This document shows positions 32,966 through 42,405 of a stretch of 64,000 nucleotides of DNA, piece after piece. Position 1 is the first letter of the stretch; each line of letters begins with the position of its first letter. Origin of the DNA: Meconema thalassinum (Eukaryota > Arthropoda > Insecta > Orthoptera > Tettigoniidae); the NCBI GenBank assembly GCA_946902985.2, contig OX336390.1, positions 527,948,861 to 528,012,860 of the forward strand, given 5' to 3'. A program made the position numbers and the translations under genes. The notes beneath the pieces were generated by a model. The model did no database searches, had not been told where the DNA came from, and saw only the letters and a list, made by a program, of their open reading frames with translations.

Positions 32966-34286
32966 CCCTTAGCGGTCTCCCGCCTGCTTGGATGGCAGCT
33001 ATGGTCAGTTTCTCCATTCTGTCCACTAATTCGTCCATTTTGTCGTTAGTGTCGTCTTTTTGTGTTTGGAAGTGCAGATCTACGGCTTTTTCCGTAGCCT
33101 TTTCCGTGATCTTTCTTCCCTCCTCTATGGTCTTTATGTTGTTTAACATATGTTGGACCGTGGGGTTGTTCATTATGCACAGCTTTTCCACTATGGCTGG
33201 TCTGAGGCCCTGCATTAACAGCTTGACTTTCTGTTTGTTCGTCATGGCTGCATTGTACTTGTCGCACATTATCAACTTTACGTTGATGTATGCCTGTGCG
33301 CTTTCTTTGGGTCCCTGTGACCTCTGTCTAATTTGGTCGTAGAGATCGTCATCGTCTGGTATGAGCTGGAATTCACTCTTCAACATTAAAGCGGTTTTCT
33401 CCCATGTGGCAGCTTCTAGTGTGTCCTCATGGAGCTCATACCATGTCATAGCCGCCTTTGTGAGGTAAGCAGGAAGGAGCCGTTTCCTGACCTCCTCGCT
33501 CCAACCATTGATCCGGGCCGTTCTATTGAAGGCCTTGAGGTATTCCTCGGGATCCTGGCCTTCCCCCGTGAACTTTGTGGGGTGGATCATGGGGTACTCA
33601 GTGTGTCTGTTCATTTCGTTCTCGGCTGTGTCTCGTTGGCTGTGTAGTGATTCTGGTCTGTCTGTGCCGTTCGCACCGCTATCGTGTGCCGAGGTGTTTG
33701 GGCTATTTAGAGGGGAATTAGCCTCGCTTCCCGTGTACGACACCTGTGTTATGTTACCAGGTGGCTCGTCACCTGATATGTCTGTGCTGATGGATGGTGT
33801 GTTGTCGTACTGTGTGGATTTGACTATGTGTACGGTCCTGTCTAAATCCTGTTTTACTGTTTCCAAAATAGTGTGGATGTCAAGAACTGCTTCTGTCGTA
33901 TGATTATTGGACTTGATAGTGTCTGTCTCTAGTAGCTCTGTAATGCGCTCGAGCAGATTACTGGCTTTCTGTTCTGTGATTTGCAGTTGCTGCAACAATA
34001 GGGGATGGAGTGTTGGCAGGCAATCTACTTCACTAGCGCTGGATACTGGTGACTCTTGTGTGTGTTCACTGGCCTGGGACCGTGTAAAATGTATAACTTG
34101 TGCTGCGGCGGTAGGGTGTTGAGCACGGATCTGTGATGTTTTGAATTCAAGGTCCCTGAGAAGTTGTACTGCGGTCTGGTCAGTTATCAAGTCACCGTTC
34201 TTAATTTTTAGTTTCGGCAGGAGTGGAGTCGTACTAGCCGACAAATGGTGCGCAAAGTCTCTTAGTGTAGTTCTAAATGTGGACAT
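32733..34286 (-). CDS. Gypsy Gag
   Basis: The ATG at 34286 opens a 517-codon frame. Residues about 1-225 are a variable, Ser/Thr-rich region with a short coiled-coil stretch. Residues about 230-400 match the retrotransposon Gag core (PTKFTGEGQDPEEYLKAFNR, AAMTWYELHED, LLMQGLRPAIVEKL). The last 60 residues after about 450 appear out of frame, because the sensible tail lies in the 32965-32096 frame. A 220-bp leader separates the ATG from the 5' LTR. Confidence 0.85.
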   Translation of the reverse strand: MSTFRTTLRDFAHHLSASTTPLLPKLKIKNGDLITDQTAVQLLRDLEFKTSQIRAQHPTAAAQVIHFTRSQASEHTQESPVSSASEVDCLPTLHPLLLQQLQITEQKASNLLERITELLETDTIKSNNHTTEAVLDIHTILETVKQDLDRTVHIVKSTQYDNTPSISTDISGDEPPGNITQVSYTGSEANSPLNSPNTSAHDSGANGTDRPESLHSQRDTAENEMNRHTEYPMIHPTKFTGEGQDPEEYLKAFNRTARINGWSEEVRKRLLPAYLTKAAMTWYELHEDTLEAATWEKTALMLKSEFQLIPDDDDLYDQIRQRSQGPKESAQAYINVKLIMCDKYNAAMTNKQKVKLLMQGLRPAIVEKLCIMNNPTVQHMLNNIKTIEEGRKITEKATEKAVDLHFQTQKDDTNDKMDELVDRMEKLTIAAIQAGGRPLRDEHADTQGRYYPETDRGYREETLREGGKLLPSTAANNTPCTGQATLPSSIFTSSVHGHRADIPLAAITIPVHTGVLP

Positions 34287-34486
34287 CTAATTTCCACCGA
34301 GTTTACACTATGGGGCGAATGGGGGTTGGTGTAATAATGCAAACTCCTATATGTATATAAAAAAAATGTGTGACGTTTTCCTCTCTGTCTGGGGAAAAAA
34401 AATCACACTTTTTGCTTGGCTGTTTGCGGTACGGACCGTTTTTACTACGAGGGCTCGTTGTTTGAGTCCTATTTTACTGTGCGTAG

Positions 34487-34502
34487 TACCCGGCCTCCAC
34501 CA
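34487..34502 (-). other. Primer-binding site of gypsy element
   Basis: On the minus strand, two bases after the 5' LTR end, TGGTGGAGGCCGGGTA begins. It is complementary to a tRNA 3' end of the form ...CCUCCACCA. Position and the leading TGG fit a minus-strand primer site; the tRNA species was not identified. Confidence 0.6.
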
Positions 34503-34504
34503 TC

Positions 34505-35386
34505 TGTTTTAGATCCCTTATTGGGGGGTGGTTGGATCTAAAACGGAAGAGTTATTGTGTTAATTTATAAAGAAGTGCCAAAAAGGGGGTAGCTTCCCGT
34601 AGTCGGGCAAGCTGACCAGTGTAGAGTGTTGTTTAGTGTTAGGGTGCTAGGGGTTGCTCTTATAAAAGATCTAGGTGTATTTTAGGGGATGGACTTAGCG
34701 TATAGGTCAACGCGCTGGTCGTCCAGCTGGCTGGTTAGGTAATCGACTTGCACGCGTCAGCTATATGGCGCGCGCCGCTCCTGGCAGTCAGGCCGGCACG
34801 GGAATACAATGATGCTTGCACTAGCAAGTATCTGGCTACTGTAAGTCACGTCTAACCGTGACGAAGAGTTCAGGAAGGGAGTTAGGGCGTAAAGAAGCGT
34901 GTAAACAGTAATACAGGTGTAATGTACTGACCAAGTGTTTATTGGCCAGTAATATTGAATTATGAGTCTCTTTTAAGGGATGTAGTGATGTTACAATGTG
35001 TACAAACTTGTCTATACAAATTGCGGGTACGGGTTACAAAGTATAGGATTCTGAACACCTGCTGACTCACTCACCTGATGATACCAGCATAGCCTCCGGC
35101 CGTCACACTGTAAGACTGATAATTGAGAGCCTGACCTCCTTAAGACGCCCTCTTATATTCTTCGGCGCTGTGCTGTCAGCATTGTGCTGAATAGATGTCC
35201 TAGTTAATTGTGTGTCGCTGTTTTGTGGTAGTGATGCAAGGATTGGGCCAGCTTTCCAGAATGGCTAGCTGTCCTTGCGGTGTTAGTAGATGTTGGTCTG
35301 GACTTACAAGGATTGCCAGTTAGGAGATTTAAATAGATGATGGGGGGATGGTCTCCAAGGGGTGCATACCCCTGGGGTACTGTACA
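34505..35386 (-). repeat. 5' LTR of gypsy element
   Basis: This is the direct repeat of 19741-20622 with eight substitutions and no length change (882 bp each). The minus-strand ends are TG and CA. It is followed on the plus strand by the target copy TTAT (35387-35390). Confidence 0.92.
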
Positions 35387-35780
35387 TTATATAATGGGAG
35401 GTGGCGCGCAGTTCGCTACTCCAGTGGGGGGTCCGGGCGGGGACACCAAAGGCCGCCGATGAGCCAACTTGGTGTCCTAGGCGAAACCCCACACAAAACA
35501 CGGCACAAACCTAGAAGAGTTGCTGAGTTTTAATTCACTGGCCGTGAAAGCCAATATACCATCTTTTTGGAAGCCTTCATAGGGAGGTTGAGGCTGCTTG
35601 AGCTTTTAGTTCTCGCAGTCAAGAGGTGCAGTTGCACCTTATATAATGGGAGGTGGCGCGCAGTTCGCTACTCTAGTGGGGGTCCGGGCGGGGACACCAA
35701 GAGCCCGCCGATGAGCCAACTGGGTGTCCTAAGCGAAACCCCACACAAGACACGGCACAAACCTAGAAGATTTGCTGAGT
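35387..35780 (-). repeat. Foldback-like element, right arm, outer part
   Basis: This continues the inverted units of 19432-19740 after the gypsy insertion, with further copies of the GGAGGTGGCGCGCAG... segment at about 35397 and 35649. With the inner part, the right arm totals about 703 bp, against about 695 bp on the left. It ends GCTGAG, and the direct repeat TTCAAAATCAATA follows. Confidence 0.7.
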
Positions 35781-35793
35781 TTCAAAATCAATA

Positions 35794-36229
35794 ACTTAGG
35801 TAATTTGTTTATAAAACTTGTTGAAAGCAATCAGAATCTTATTCACACTAGTGTGTACCGACCAATCCAAATAACAACCAGCCTAATTTGTAGTATCCTG
35901 GTGGGGGCACATATTCAATGCTTGCCATGGGCGCCTGAATACCTTGATACGCCTATGGATAGCCTCATAGTGGCGTCAAGACACGAACGTTGCCAATCGG
36001 AGGCAGGTAGATCAAGTTCAGTATGAGGAGGGGTCTACACGATAACCTTGAAGAGGATCAATATCAATTCAGCAAGCATGTCTTACCAGCTGATACCTGA
36101 GGTAAGTCAAAATCGCTTCATCACGTTCATGCGTACAATTATAGATGTAGTCACTCAGCAAGATTGTAGCGGCTAGCAATCTTGGCTCTCGTTTTGGAGG
36201 TCAGGGTTCGACGATTCCCGGCTCTGTCA
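35794..36229. other. Spacer without recognisable features
   Basis: Only short ORFs without domains are present. Confidence 0.5.
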
Positions 36230-36234
36230 AGAAG

Positions 36235-36420
36235 TGTTATTCTCGTCTGAGGGCCGGAATAGGGAACACTCTGCTTCGTGAGGCTAAACTGAGAAAAGGT
36301 GGGTTCGATTCCCACCTCAGCCATCCCGGAAGTGGTTTTCCGTGGTTTCTCACTTCTACTCAAGGCAAATGCCGGGATGGTTCCTAACTTACGGCCACAG
36401 CCACCTCCTTCCCAATACAC
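36235..36420 (+). mobile_element. tRNA-derived SINE, family C
   Basis: The sequence has box B GGTTCGATTCCC (about 36303) in a tRNA-like head. The body contains CATCCCGGAAGTGGTTTTCC, then AGGCAAATGCCGGGATGG and GGCCACAGCCACCTCCTTCC. This body is a motif I associate with widespread polyneopteran SINEs, which is established family style rather than a database result. A diverged relative of the head and body lies at 36618-36700. Confidence 0.7.
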
Positions 36421-36617
36421 ACCTGAATTATAAATATACACGCTACTACAGACCACAATAACACAGGTTATCATACAAATTATACCCACATCCAAGTACA
36501 CGGAGCTGAATGACCATGACGACCAAGCTCCTCAAATTACGCAACAACAATTCAGGAAGAGTTGCCTACCCCGCAGCGTGACCCACAACTACGAGTGGGA
36601 GTTGAAAGTCCGGAGAT

Positions 36618-36700
36618 AGATGGTTCGAATACCAGCCGTCCTGAATGTGGTTCATCCCCAAATATTTCCTCATTCCCTCCAGGAAATTCCGGGATTGAAG
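36618..36700 (+). mobile_element. SINE fragment related to family C
   Basis: ATGGTTCGAATACCAGCCGT begins like a box B followed by the family C body start, and AAATTCCGGGATTG resembles the body motif further on. The copy is short and diverged. Confidence 0.45.
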
Positions 36701-36875
36701 GAAGGAAGTTTGTAGTTTTACGTGGCCGTATCTTGCGATACTGAGCTACGGGACGTCGTTTTTACGTGACCCGGAACCACAGGAATGTGACATATCATTT
36801 CGAAAATCTAACTTGCATTTACCGGGAATCGAACCCGGTCCATCTTGGTGAGAGACCAATGCCCCCTATGCCAGG
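36699..36875 (-). mobile_element. SINE family A, antisense copy
   Basis: In reverse orientation it matches 35-226: tail (GTTTTACGTGGCCG, ACCACAGGAATG), the linker CATTTCGAAA, and part of the tRNA head with box B (TACCGGGAATCGAACCCGG on the plus strand). It is more diverged than the copy at 35-226. Confidence 0.7.
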
Positions 36876-37095
36876 ATTGTACCGTATCTCAAGTTATTTT
36901 TGCATTAATTATAACAAATTGTTACATGGTGAATTGCATCAAATCCGTGTTTGAGGTAAATGTCAACTATCATGGATGAAAAGTATCAGATACTGAAAGC
37001 GAGTGGACGTTGATTCACTTATATTCGTACGTAAGGTAGGCTACAGCAAAAATGTTTCAGTTTCTCCATTACACAGAAATATCGAACCCTCAATA

Positions 37096-37471
37096 TGTTA
37101 ATATTATTACTAGCGGACCCATGCGAGAACTCTCGCATGTGTATAAACTACCCGCCCGGCTTTATTGGTATGCCGGCTTGACGCGATACTTCTGGCAGGG
37201 GCTGTCATGTTCGTTTGGCTAATTCAGCCTGAAGATGGACTCTTGTTACCGAGCACAAACATGGCCGCTTGTTCTGTGCATTATATGTAAATTGCATGTT
37301 CTGAGGGTTCTGATGCTCAGTTGCTCAGTCATTGTTTTTTCAATACATCTTGTTACCTCTTCGTACATTAAACTGTTTTATGTTAATAGGCTGTGCTGAA
37401 GAATAATAAAAGCGGTCGTATTTTTGATAATGTGGAGTTGAATTCTTGTTGATCGCAATTACTTCACAACA
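37096..37471 (+). repeat. Probable 5' LTR of BEL/Pao element
   Basis: The segment begins TGTTAATATT and ends AACA directly before a primer-like site. AATAAA lies at 37405-37410. The second LTR is not in the window, so the left boundary is inferred from the TG and may be off. Confidence 0.5.
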
Positions 37472-37473
37472 TT

Positions 37474-37490
37474 TGGCGCTGCGGACAGGA
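37474..37490 (+). other. Primer-binding site of BEL/Pao element
   Basis: TGGCGCTGCGGACAGGA starts two bases after the LTR end and about 60 bp before gag. The leading TGG is complementary to a tRNA CCA end. The tRNA was not identified. Confidence 0.6.
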
Positions 37491-37550
37491 TATTGTAATT
37501 AACGACGAATTGTTATTCTGAACACAGTAATCAGTTTAATTTAAGACATC

Positions 37551-37900
37551 ATGCCGATTGAAATAGAGAAGAGATCACGTACGATTATAAGAAGATCCTT
37601 CAATAAGATATACAGAGAACTCGAAGAGTTACTAGTCGGTGGAGCAGAGTTAAATCGTGAGCAAATACGTACACATATGGATGTGCTCGAGTTACTTTTT
37701 CAGGAATTGCAAGGTAAGGACGCAATCATTTATGAACATATGATCAATGATGGTGCTTTGCCCGAGAAAGAGCTCGAGTCGGAGATGGATAAAGGGGAAG
37801 AATACATTATGAAGTATTTTGGGATGAAACGTAAAGTCAATAAGATAGATGAAGATGAGGTTAGGTCTACCCAGTCGAACCCAACGGTCGGAACTTCATC
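37551..37900 (+). pseudogene. BEL/Pao Gag, N-terminal part, cut by Polinton
   Basis: The ATG (MPIEIEKRSRTIIRRSFNKI) opens a charged helical region of about 117 codons, typical of the start of BEL Gag. The annotated frame runs a few codons into the Polinton terminal repeat and stops. The last true codon is split at 37899-37900; its remaining base and the following in-phase codons are at 54401 onward. Confidence 0.75.
37895..37900. repeat. Polinton 6-bp target duplication, left copy
   Basis: TTCATC directly precedes the left TIR and is repeated at 54395-54400 directly after the right TIR. Six bases is the length typical for Polinton integration. Confidence 0.9.
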
Positions 37901-38527
37901 AGTAGTGGTTTTTGATCGGTTCTAAATCCACCTCCATCTCCCCACCTCACAAGATGGCGGCAGTGCGATATCTCTCAAACTTATGGTTGGATTTTAACAA
38001 ATGAGGTGTTGTTGAACTCGGGCAGACACCCCCTTTCCAATGGACAACATATTTCAACCCCAAAAATAAAACCTACCCCTACTAGAGGGTGAAATTGAAT
38101 TTTTTAGAGAATCTCTGTTACCAATTGCAACATGTGAGAGTTTGAATGCCGATATGGAATGTAACGTTGTTCTGCAAACCAATAATCAAAGAGGGGCATG
38201 TTAGGCCTTGAGGTGAGAGCCCCTGTTATTGTTGACGAGCCCCCCTGCTGTCGGACCCGTGTTGATGGGTTATTGTTGACAGGTCCTTGTGGACGAGTCC
38301 TTGTGGGCAGGTCCTTGTGGACAAGTCTGTGTGGACAGGTCCCTGTGGACGAGTCCTTGTCCCTTTGGACGGGTCCCTTTGGCCTGGTTCCTACGGACTA
38401 GCCCATGCATTTATTTAAATTATGTCAAAGGGCCTAACTACATTTTGTGTGTGTTGAATTGACGTTGTTCACCACTACTATAATGGAATAACGATATGAA
38501 AGGAAAGTGACGAAATACATGTGAACA
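37901..38527 (+). repeat. Polinton left terminal inverted repeat
   Basis: It matches the reverse complement of 53753-54394. The two arms differ slightly in length (627 and 642 bp) because of copy-number change in an internal minisatellite (about 38279-38365) built on GGTCCTTGTGGAC. Outside that tract the arms are nearly identical. The matching ORFs at 38198 and 54097 are products of the repeat. Confidence 0.93.
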
Positions 38528-38843
38528 CGTGTGAAATGACCTTATTACCGTCCTCCTTGTGAAACAAGTCACATCCTGTTTTGCTTCATACGTGAGAAAA
38601 TTTGAGTTCATGTGTAATATGATCTAACACACAGGTACACGCGCACGATAAGAGCTAACAAGTCACAACCTGTTTTGACAGTGATGGGAGGTAAAAGGGG
38701 GGGGGGGGTTAGTGTAAGAGAGAACACAGGTGAAGAGAGAAAGAAATATGTATTGCTCATAATACATGTATAGCTGAGGACTGTACATAGGACTGTAGGT
38801 TAAGTACAACATGAGTAAATAAATAAATACAAGACACACAGGT
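38528..38843. other. Polinton spacer with poly(G)
   Basis: This is non-coding sequence between the left TIR and the integrase stop. A G run of about 12 lies near 38697-38709. Confidence 0.5.
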
Positions 38844-39791
38844 TCACACAACATGTATTTTATTAATCCAAGAATTAAAGGCTGAGCTAAATCCCAACCA
38901 TTTTACATATAGTTTATTTCCTTTTTGTTTCAACACTTTTTCCACAAGGTAATGTTTAGGCAACGCTGTCTTTTGAAGTTCTTGAAGATAAAACCTGCCT
39001 TTTATGGGTTGATGGTTGAGGTCCTCGAGTAAATAGGTGACTGGACTGTTCAGATTGACTTGACGAATTCGAAATAGTTCAGTCCCCCAATTTGGTGTGT
39101 AGCCCTTGTCGAAGACGGACTTGAATTTGCTCACATGAACATGGTCCCCAATGTTAAGGCGATGACGTTTAGGGTCTGCTGTTTTTATGGGGTTAAACAG
39201 TTTAACCAGTTGTGGAATATTTTTAGTTACAAGTCGTGGCTTGGTCCCAATGGTTCTGTGTTTGGTGTCGTTGTAACGTGACACTAGCTCAGGTAACAAG
39301 TCCAACCAGCGATAAGTGCCCTGAGCGGTAAATGCTTTCCACATATGGGTTTTCAATGTTCGGTTGAACCGCTCGACCACGCTGGCTTTGAGATTGCTGT
39401 ACGTGGTGTAATGGTGAATATCCTTAGATTTGAGAAAACTGGAGAAATCCTTGTTGAAAAATTCTTTTCCCTGGTCGGTTTGTAGCAGCTGAGGTTGACG
39501 TTTGGAGTGTTGAATAATATGTTGAAAGGCTTTGGTAACTAGTGGACTAGACTTGCGACGCACAGGTTCAACAAACGCCATTTTGGAATAAACATCAATG
39601 ACCGTCAACATATAGCGTACACCATCGTTAACGCTAGCATAGGGAATCATTTCAACCAAGTCTGCTTGCCAAAGTTCATCCACACCCTGTGAAATCACCT
39701 TGAGTCGCTGATAGTGACGTCTAGCTGGACGATGCAACTCGTGAGCAATACCCATTTTAATGGGTGAGGGTTTAAACAATAATTTTGGCAT
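38844..39791 (-). CDS. Polinton integrase with C-terminal chromodomain
   Basis: It integrates the element and creates the 6-bp duplication. The frame is open from 39920, but I choose the ATG at 39791 (MPKLLFKPSPIK) because the upstream 43 codons overlap the DUF8207 gene in another frame and show no homology. The rve-fold catalytic residues are the Asp in LWQADLVEM, the Asp in LLQTDQGKEF and the Glu in SVVERFNRTLK, about 33 residues after the second Asp. The last 40 residues (HYLVEKVLKQKGNKLYVKWL and onward) are a chromodomain, which in related elements can guide integration to chromatin. The length is about 315 residues. It overlaps the upstream gene by about 20 bp. Confidence 0.93.
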   Translation of the reverse strand: MPKLLFKPSPIKMGIAHELHRPARRHYQRLKVISQGVDELWQADLVEMIPYASVNDGVRYMLTVIDVYSKMAFVEPVRRKSSPLVTKAFQHIIQHSKRQPQLLQTDQGKEFFNKDFSSFLKSKDIHHYTTYSNLKASVVERFNRTLKTHMWKAFTAQGTYRWLDLLPELVSRYNDTKHRTIGTKPRLVTKNIPQLVKLFNPIKTADPKRHRLNIGDHVHVSKFKSVFDKGYTPNWGTELFRIRQVNLNSPVTYLLEDLNHQPIKGRFYLQELQKTALPKHYLVEKVLKQKGNKLYVKWLGFSSAFNSWINKIHVV

Positions 39792-40794
39792 TTCGAAGTT
39801 CTTCCTCAATTTCTTGAATTTCCCAATCGTGACCAGTATGGCCGGCTTGACGTGAAGCATGCAACAGCTGTAGTCGCTGGACGAGTTTATTTGGATTGTG
39901 CCAGTAGGTAACATCCACAAGGGGTTTTAATGGTTTAAATGTCACTCCTGAAGCGGACACTTTACGATGACCACTTTGACTAGTGGGGAACATTTTTGCA
40001 ATGATGGTTTTATATTTTTGAGATATATTGGCATTCACTTGTTGAGTGGGATCATACCGTCTTTTGTGAGCATGGGTATCCAATAAAATGGATTTATATT
40101 TACCAAGGTCCTCTGGCGTATAATCTTGGGATGAGGGAGTCCGAGAGAATAGTAGCTTTAACAGTCCTGGTGTTAATTTATAGTTGATCTTTTTAATGAC
40201 AGCTTTAGTACGACTAAATTTAATCGATGAATCACCAATTTTAAAACTATCATCCTCATAGCGAACACCATACGTGGTATCTGTGTTTCCAATAAATAGA
40301 TTGGTGAAATAGGGTTCCAGTGTTGATCCATAATATTTTATTAAAATGTTTTTCAGTTGAGCTTTATGTTGAGGAGTGGCCAAGAGTTGTGAAAATGGAG
40401 ACGATCTGGAAGGGCAAGGGGTTTCGACCATGGCCAAGGATTTCCTTTTTCTTAAAAACTCTGCAAGGGGTAATGCCTTTTTTTGAGGCGTAAACACTTG
40501 TTCCTCATTATCCTCAACTTCGCTAACACTAGTTAAATCTTCCTGTTCCTCTTCATTTTCCTCTTTCTCTTCCTCAGAGTCCTCGTGGTGCGTCTGACTG
40601 GCTTGTGAAACGGTAGGTAGCGTTTCAGATGGCTTGAAAGAAGGTTTCAACATAGCTTTTAGCGGAGGTGCTAAATGTTGTTGAATAAACAAAGCATGAT
40701 CCGCACGCGATCGTTTCAATTGACGAAACTTTTGGCGAATAGTATTTTTTGCTATAATAATATGCTTTTTCAATTGACTCTCTGCTAACGCCAT
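39772..40794 (-). CDS. Polinton DUF8207-like protein
   Basis: The protein has 340 residues. The N-terminal part is basic (QKFRQLKRSRADH). An acidic, Glu-rich segment (about 70-95) follows. The conserved C-terminal segment about 140-310 contains LKNILIKYYG, YGVRYEDDSFKIGDS and YWHNPNKLVQRLQLLHASRQ, which I recognise as the DUF8207 family common beside Polinton integrases. Its function is unknown. It is transcribed leftward between the ATPase and the integrase. A TATTTAAG-type box lies about 45 bp before its ATG. Confidence 0.8.
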   Translation of the reverse strand: MALAESQLKKHIIIAKNTIRQKFRQLKRSRADHALFIQQHLAPPLKAMLKPSFKPSETLPTVSQASQTHHEDSEEEKEENEEEQEDLTSVSEVEDNEEQVFTPQKKALPLAEFLRKRKSLAMVETPCPSRSSPFSQLLATPQHKAQLKNILIKYYGSTLEPYFTNLFIGNTDTTYGVRYEDDSFKIGDSSIKFSRTKAVIKKINYKLTPGLLKLLFSRTPSSQDYTPEDLGKYKSILLDTHAHKRRYDPTQQVNANISQKYKTIIAKMFPTSQSGHRKVSASGVTFKPLKPLVDVTYWHNPNKLVQRLQLLHASRQAGHTGHDWEIQEIEEELRNAKIIV

Positions 40795-40835
40795 GATCTC
40801 GTGACAAATGACTTGAGAGGGAATGATACAGTGCC

Positions 40836-41534
40836 TTAAATAGCAATAAAATGATCAAACCCTAAACGATACCGCCCTTGGTTGAGTTCACTTTGTTTGT
40901 CAATCACTAAACAGGCATGACGTTGTGTGTTCCAGCACTTGCCACACAATTCTGTAAACATTTGAAAGGTCATATCCGGATTCACATGTTCATTATAAAT
41001 GTAACGACTGTTCCTCTCGTCCTGGCGAAATAAAACAATGACATTGGCATTGTCACGAGTCAACTGTTGGGGCATTTTAGAATACGTTTGTCCAAGATAG
41101 AAGCAATCGATATGTTTGTGTCGACCCATGCTGAAATAGCTTTGAATGATACCTTGTCGTTCAGTGGATACATCATCGAAAATCATGAGTGAATCAGGCT
41201 TTACCTCATCCGGTGAATTAACATTTTCTTGCGTGGAAAATTTAAAATACCCCATATTCTCATTTTTTAATCCAGACATGACTTGATCCAGAAACACGTA
41301 GAGGGGTTGGTAGAGAGATTTTGCGAAAATATAAATATTTTGAAAACACAGACCATTGGGCGCTGTAATAAGTGTCAGCAAAAGATTGGTCTTTCCACAG
41401 CCGGAAGGTCCCACAATGATGCAGCGAATGGAAGATGGAAACAGTGAACCATGGCGTTGTTCACGTGATGTGGGGCAGACATGGGAAGCCATGTCCCTCA
41501 CGGGGAATGACTCTTGCTGCTTAATTAGCTTCAT
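40836..41534 (-). CDS. Polinton genome-packaging ATPase (A32/FtsK-like)
   Basis: This is a P-loop motor expected to drive element DNA into the capsid. The Walker A motif is IIVGPSGCGKTNLLLTL (about residues 36-52) and the Walker B motif is LMIFDDVST (about 116-124). Further conserved features are the sensor-like FYLGQTYSKMPQ and NVIVLFRQ. At 232 residues it has the usual Polinton length. It is divergent from the fibre gene; the 92-bp spacer holds a TATATA box at about 41570. Confidence 0.95.
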   Translation of the reverse strand: MKLIKQQESFPVRDMASHVCPTSREQRHGSLFPSSIRCIIVGPSGCGKTNLLLTLITAPNGLCFQNIYIFAKSLYQPLYVFLDQVMSGLKNENMGYFKFSTQENVNSPDEVKPDSLMIFDDVSTERQGIIQSYFSMGRHKHIDCFYLGQTYSKMPQQLTRDNANVIVLFRQDERNSRYIYNEHVNPDMTFQMFTELCGKCWNTQRHACLVIDKQSELNQGRYRLGFDHFIAI

Positions 41535-41567
41535 TTCAACTAAGGCTTAGAGAGGCTAGCAGGCTGT

Positions 41568-41578
41568 CTATATACATC
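41568..41578. promoter_or_regulatory. Shared TATA-like element in divergent spacer
   Basis: TCTATATACAT lies 34-44 bp upstream of the ATPase ATG (minus) and about 50 bp upstream of the fibre ATG (plus). Because TATATA is nearly symmetrical it could serve either direction. This is inferred from position only. Confidence 0.4.
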
Positions 41579-41626
41579 ACACCGAGCCTTGTCATAGAAA
41601 CAGTAGACTCATACTACAGGTTGACG

Positions 41627-42346
41627 ATGGATGTCTTTGGACGTGCGTTGATGGTCAAAGCTAGGTCTGTTCCCATACATGATCCTAAACAAGAAACAGA
41701 TCCTGCTAATAAACACTATGTGGATAGGTCAGTAGTGCCACGCACAAAACAAGGAGATTATGACTTTAAAGGAAAGCGGTTAACTCATGTAAAACATCCT
41801 CAAGTGTCTACAGACGTTACTACAAAAAAGTATGTGGATAACAAGGTGTATGAGTTTTATGATAAAGTGCCTCAGCTTACGGTGGATGGCTATAGCGCTA
41901 ATCATCACCGCATTATTCACGTGGAAGACCCACAAGAAGATAATGATGTCTGTACCAAGCGATACGTGACCTATGAAATGAAAAGGCTTTATAAATTTAT
42001 CCCATCTGTATTTTTAGTGCATCTGACAAATGTAAAACCTGTGAATGAGAGAAACCATATACCGCTAGTTCATGACCAGCACTTGACCTATGTGCTTGCT
42101 TCGGGTTTAAGCCACTATCGACTACACTATAATGGAACCATTCACATCAAATATGCCATACCTGATGAGAACCATTTACAAATAGAGATAAATGGTCATA
42201 GGATGTTGGTCCATAACCATGAAATGGTCAATGCAGGAGACGAATTATCCTTTCATCTCCTGTTGACATGGAATGAAAAGCAAGCTGGAAAAACCATAAA
42301 TGATTTCCCACTTTATGTAGAATTGGAATATACAGCCATGAAATAA
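41627..42346 (+). CDS. Candidate virion fibre protein with KYVD repeats
   Basis: The frame opens upstream with a TTG; the first ATG is 41627 (MDVFGRAL), giving about 239 residues. The N-terminal 115 residues hold three units with the pattern DPxxxxDPANKHYVD, HPQVSTDVTTKKYVD and DPQEDNDVCTKRYV. This pattern (ATKKYVD) is characteristic of trimeric phage tail-fibre shafts. The remaining 120 residues look all-beta and could be a receptor-binding knob. It is the first rightward gene and leads into the capsid genes. The role in the virion is inferred. Confidence 0.6.
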   Translation: MDVFGRALMVKARSVPIHDPKQETDPANKHYVDRSVVPRTKQGDYDFKGKRLTHVKHPQVSTDVTTKKYVDNKVYEFYDKVPQLTVDGYSANHHRIIHVEDPQEDNDVCTKRYVTYEMKRLYKFIPSVFLVHLTNVKPVNERNHIPLVHDQHLTYVLASGLSHYRLHYNGTIHIKYAIPDENHLQIEINGHRMLVHNHEMVNAGDELSFHLLLTWNEKQAGKTINDFPLYVELEYTAMK

Positions 42347-42405
42347 CAATCTAATGTTAGTTGTGACTTAAACTTTCTTGTGAAACGTTGTTGGTCATCA
42401 TCATC

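Larger units (their letters stand above)
19741..35386 (-). mobile_element. Gypsy-type LTR retrotransposon with OTU domain, interrupted by Tc1
   Basis: Two 882-bp direct LTRs with TG...CA ends (on the minus strand) and the 4-bp duplication TTAT (19737-19740, 35387-35390) define the element. I count eight differences between the LTRs, about 99.1 percent identity. Gene order on the minus strand is Gag, OTU domain, aspartic protease, RT, RNase H, integrase, which is the gypsy order. A Tc1-like transposon sits in RT. About 5.7 kb between pol and the 3' LTR shows no recognisable gene. Frame breaks in gag, at the gag-pol junction and in integrase make this copy defective as read. Confidence 0.93.

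Noticed and set aside
31082..33903. Plus-strand ORFs opposite gypsy gag and pol
   Set aside because: They mirror the real minus-strand genes and have no recognisable domains.
38198..38401. ORF in the Polinton TIR, repeated at 53873-54097
   Set aside because: It is encoded by the TIR minisatellite and present in both arms only because they are inverted repeats.
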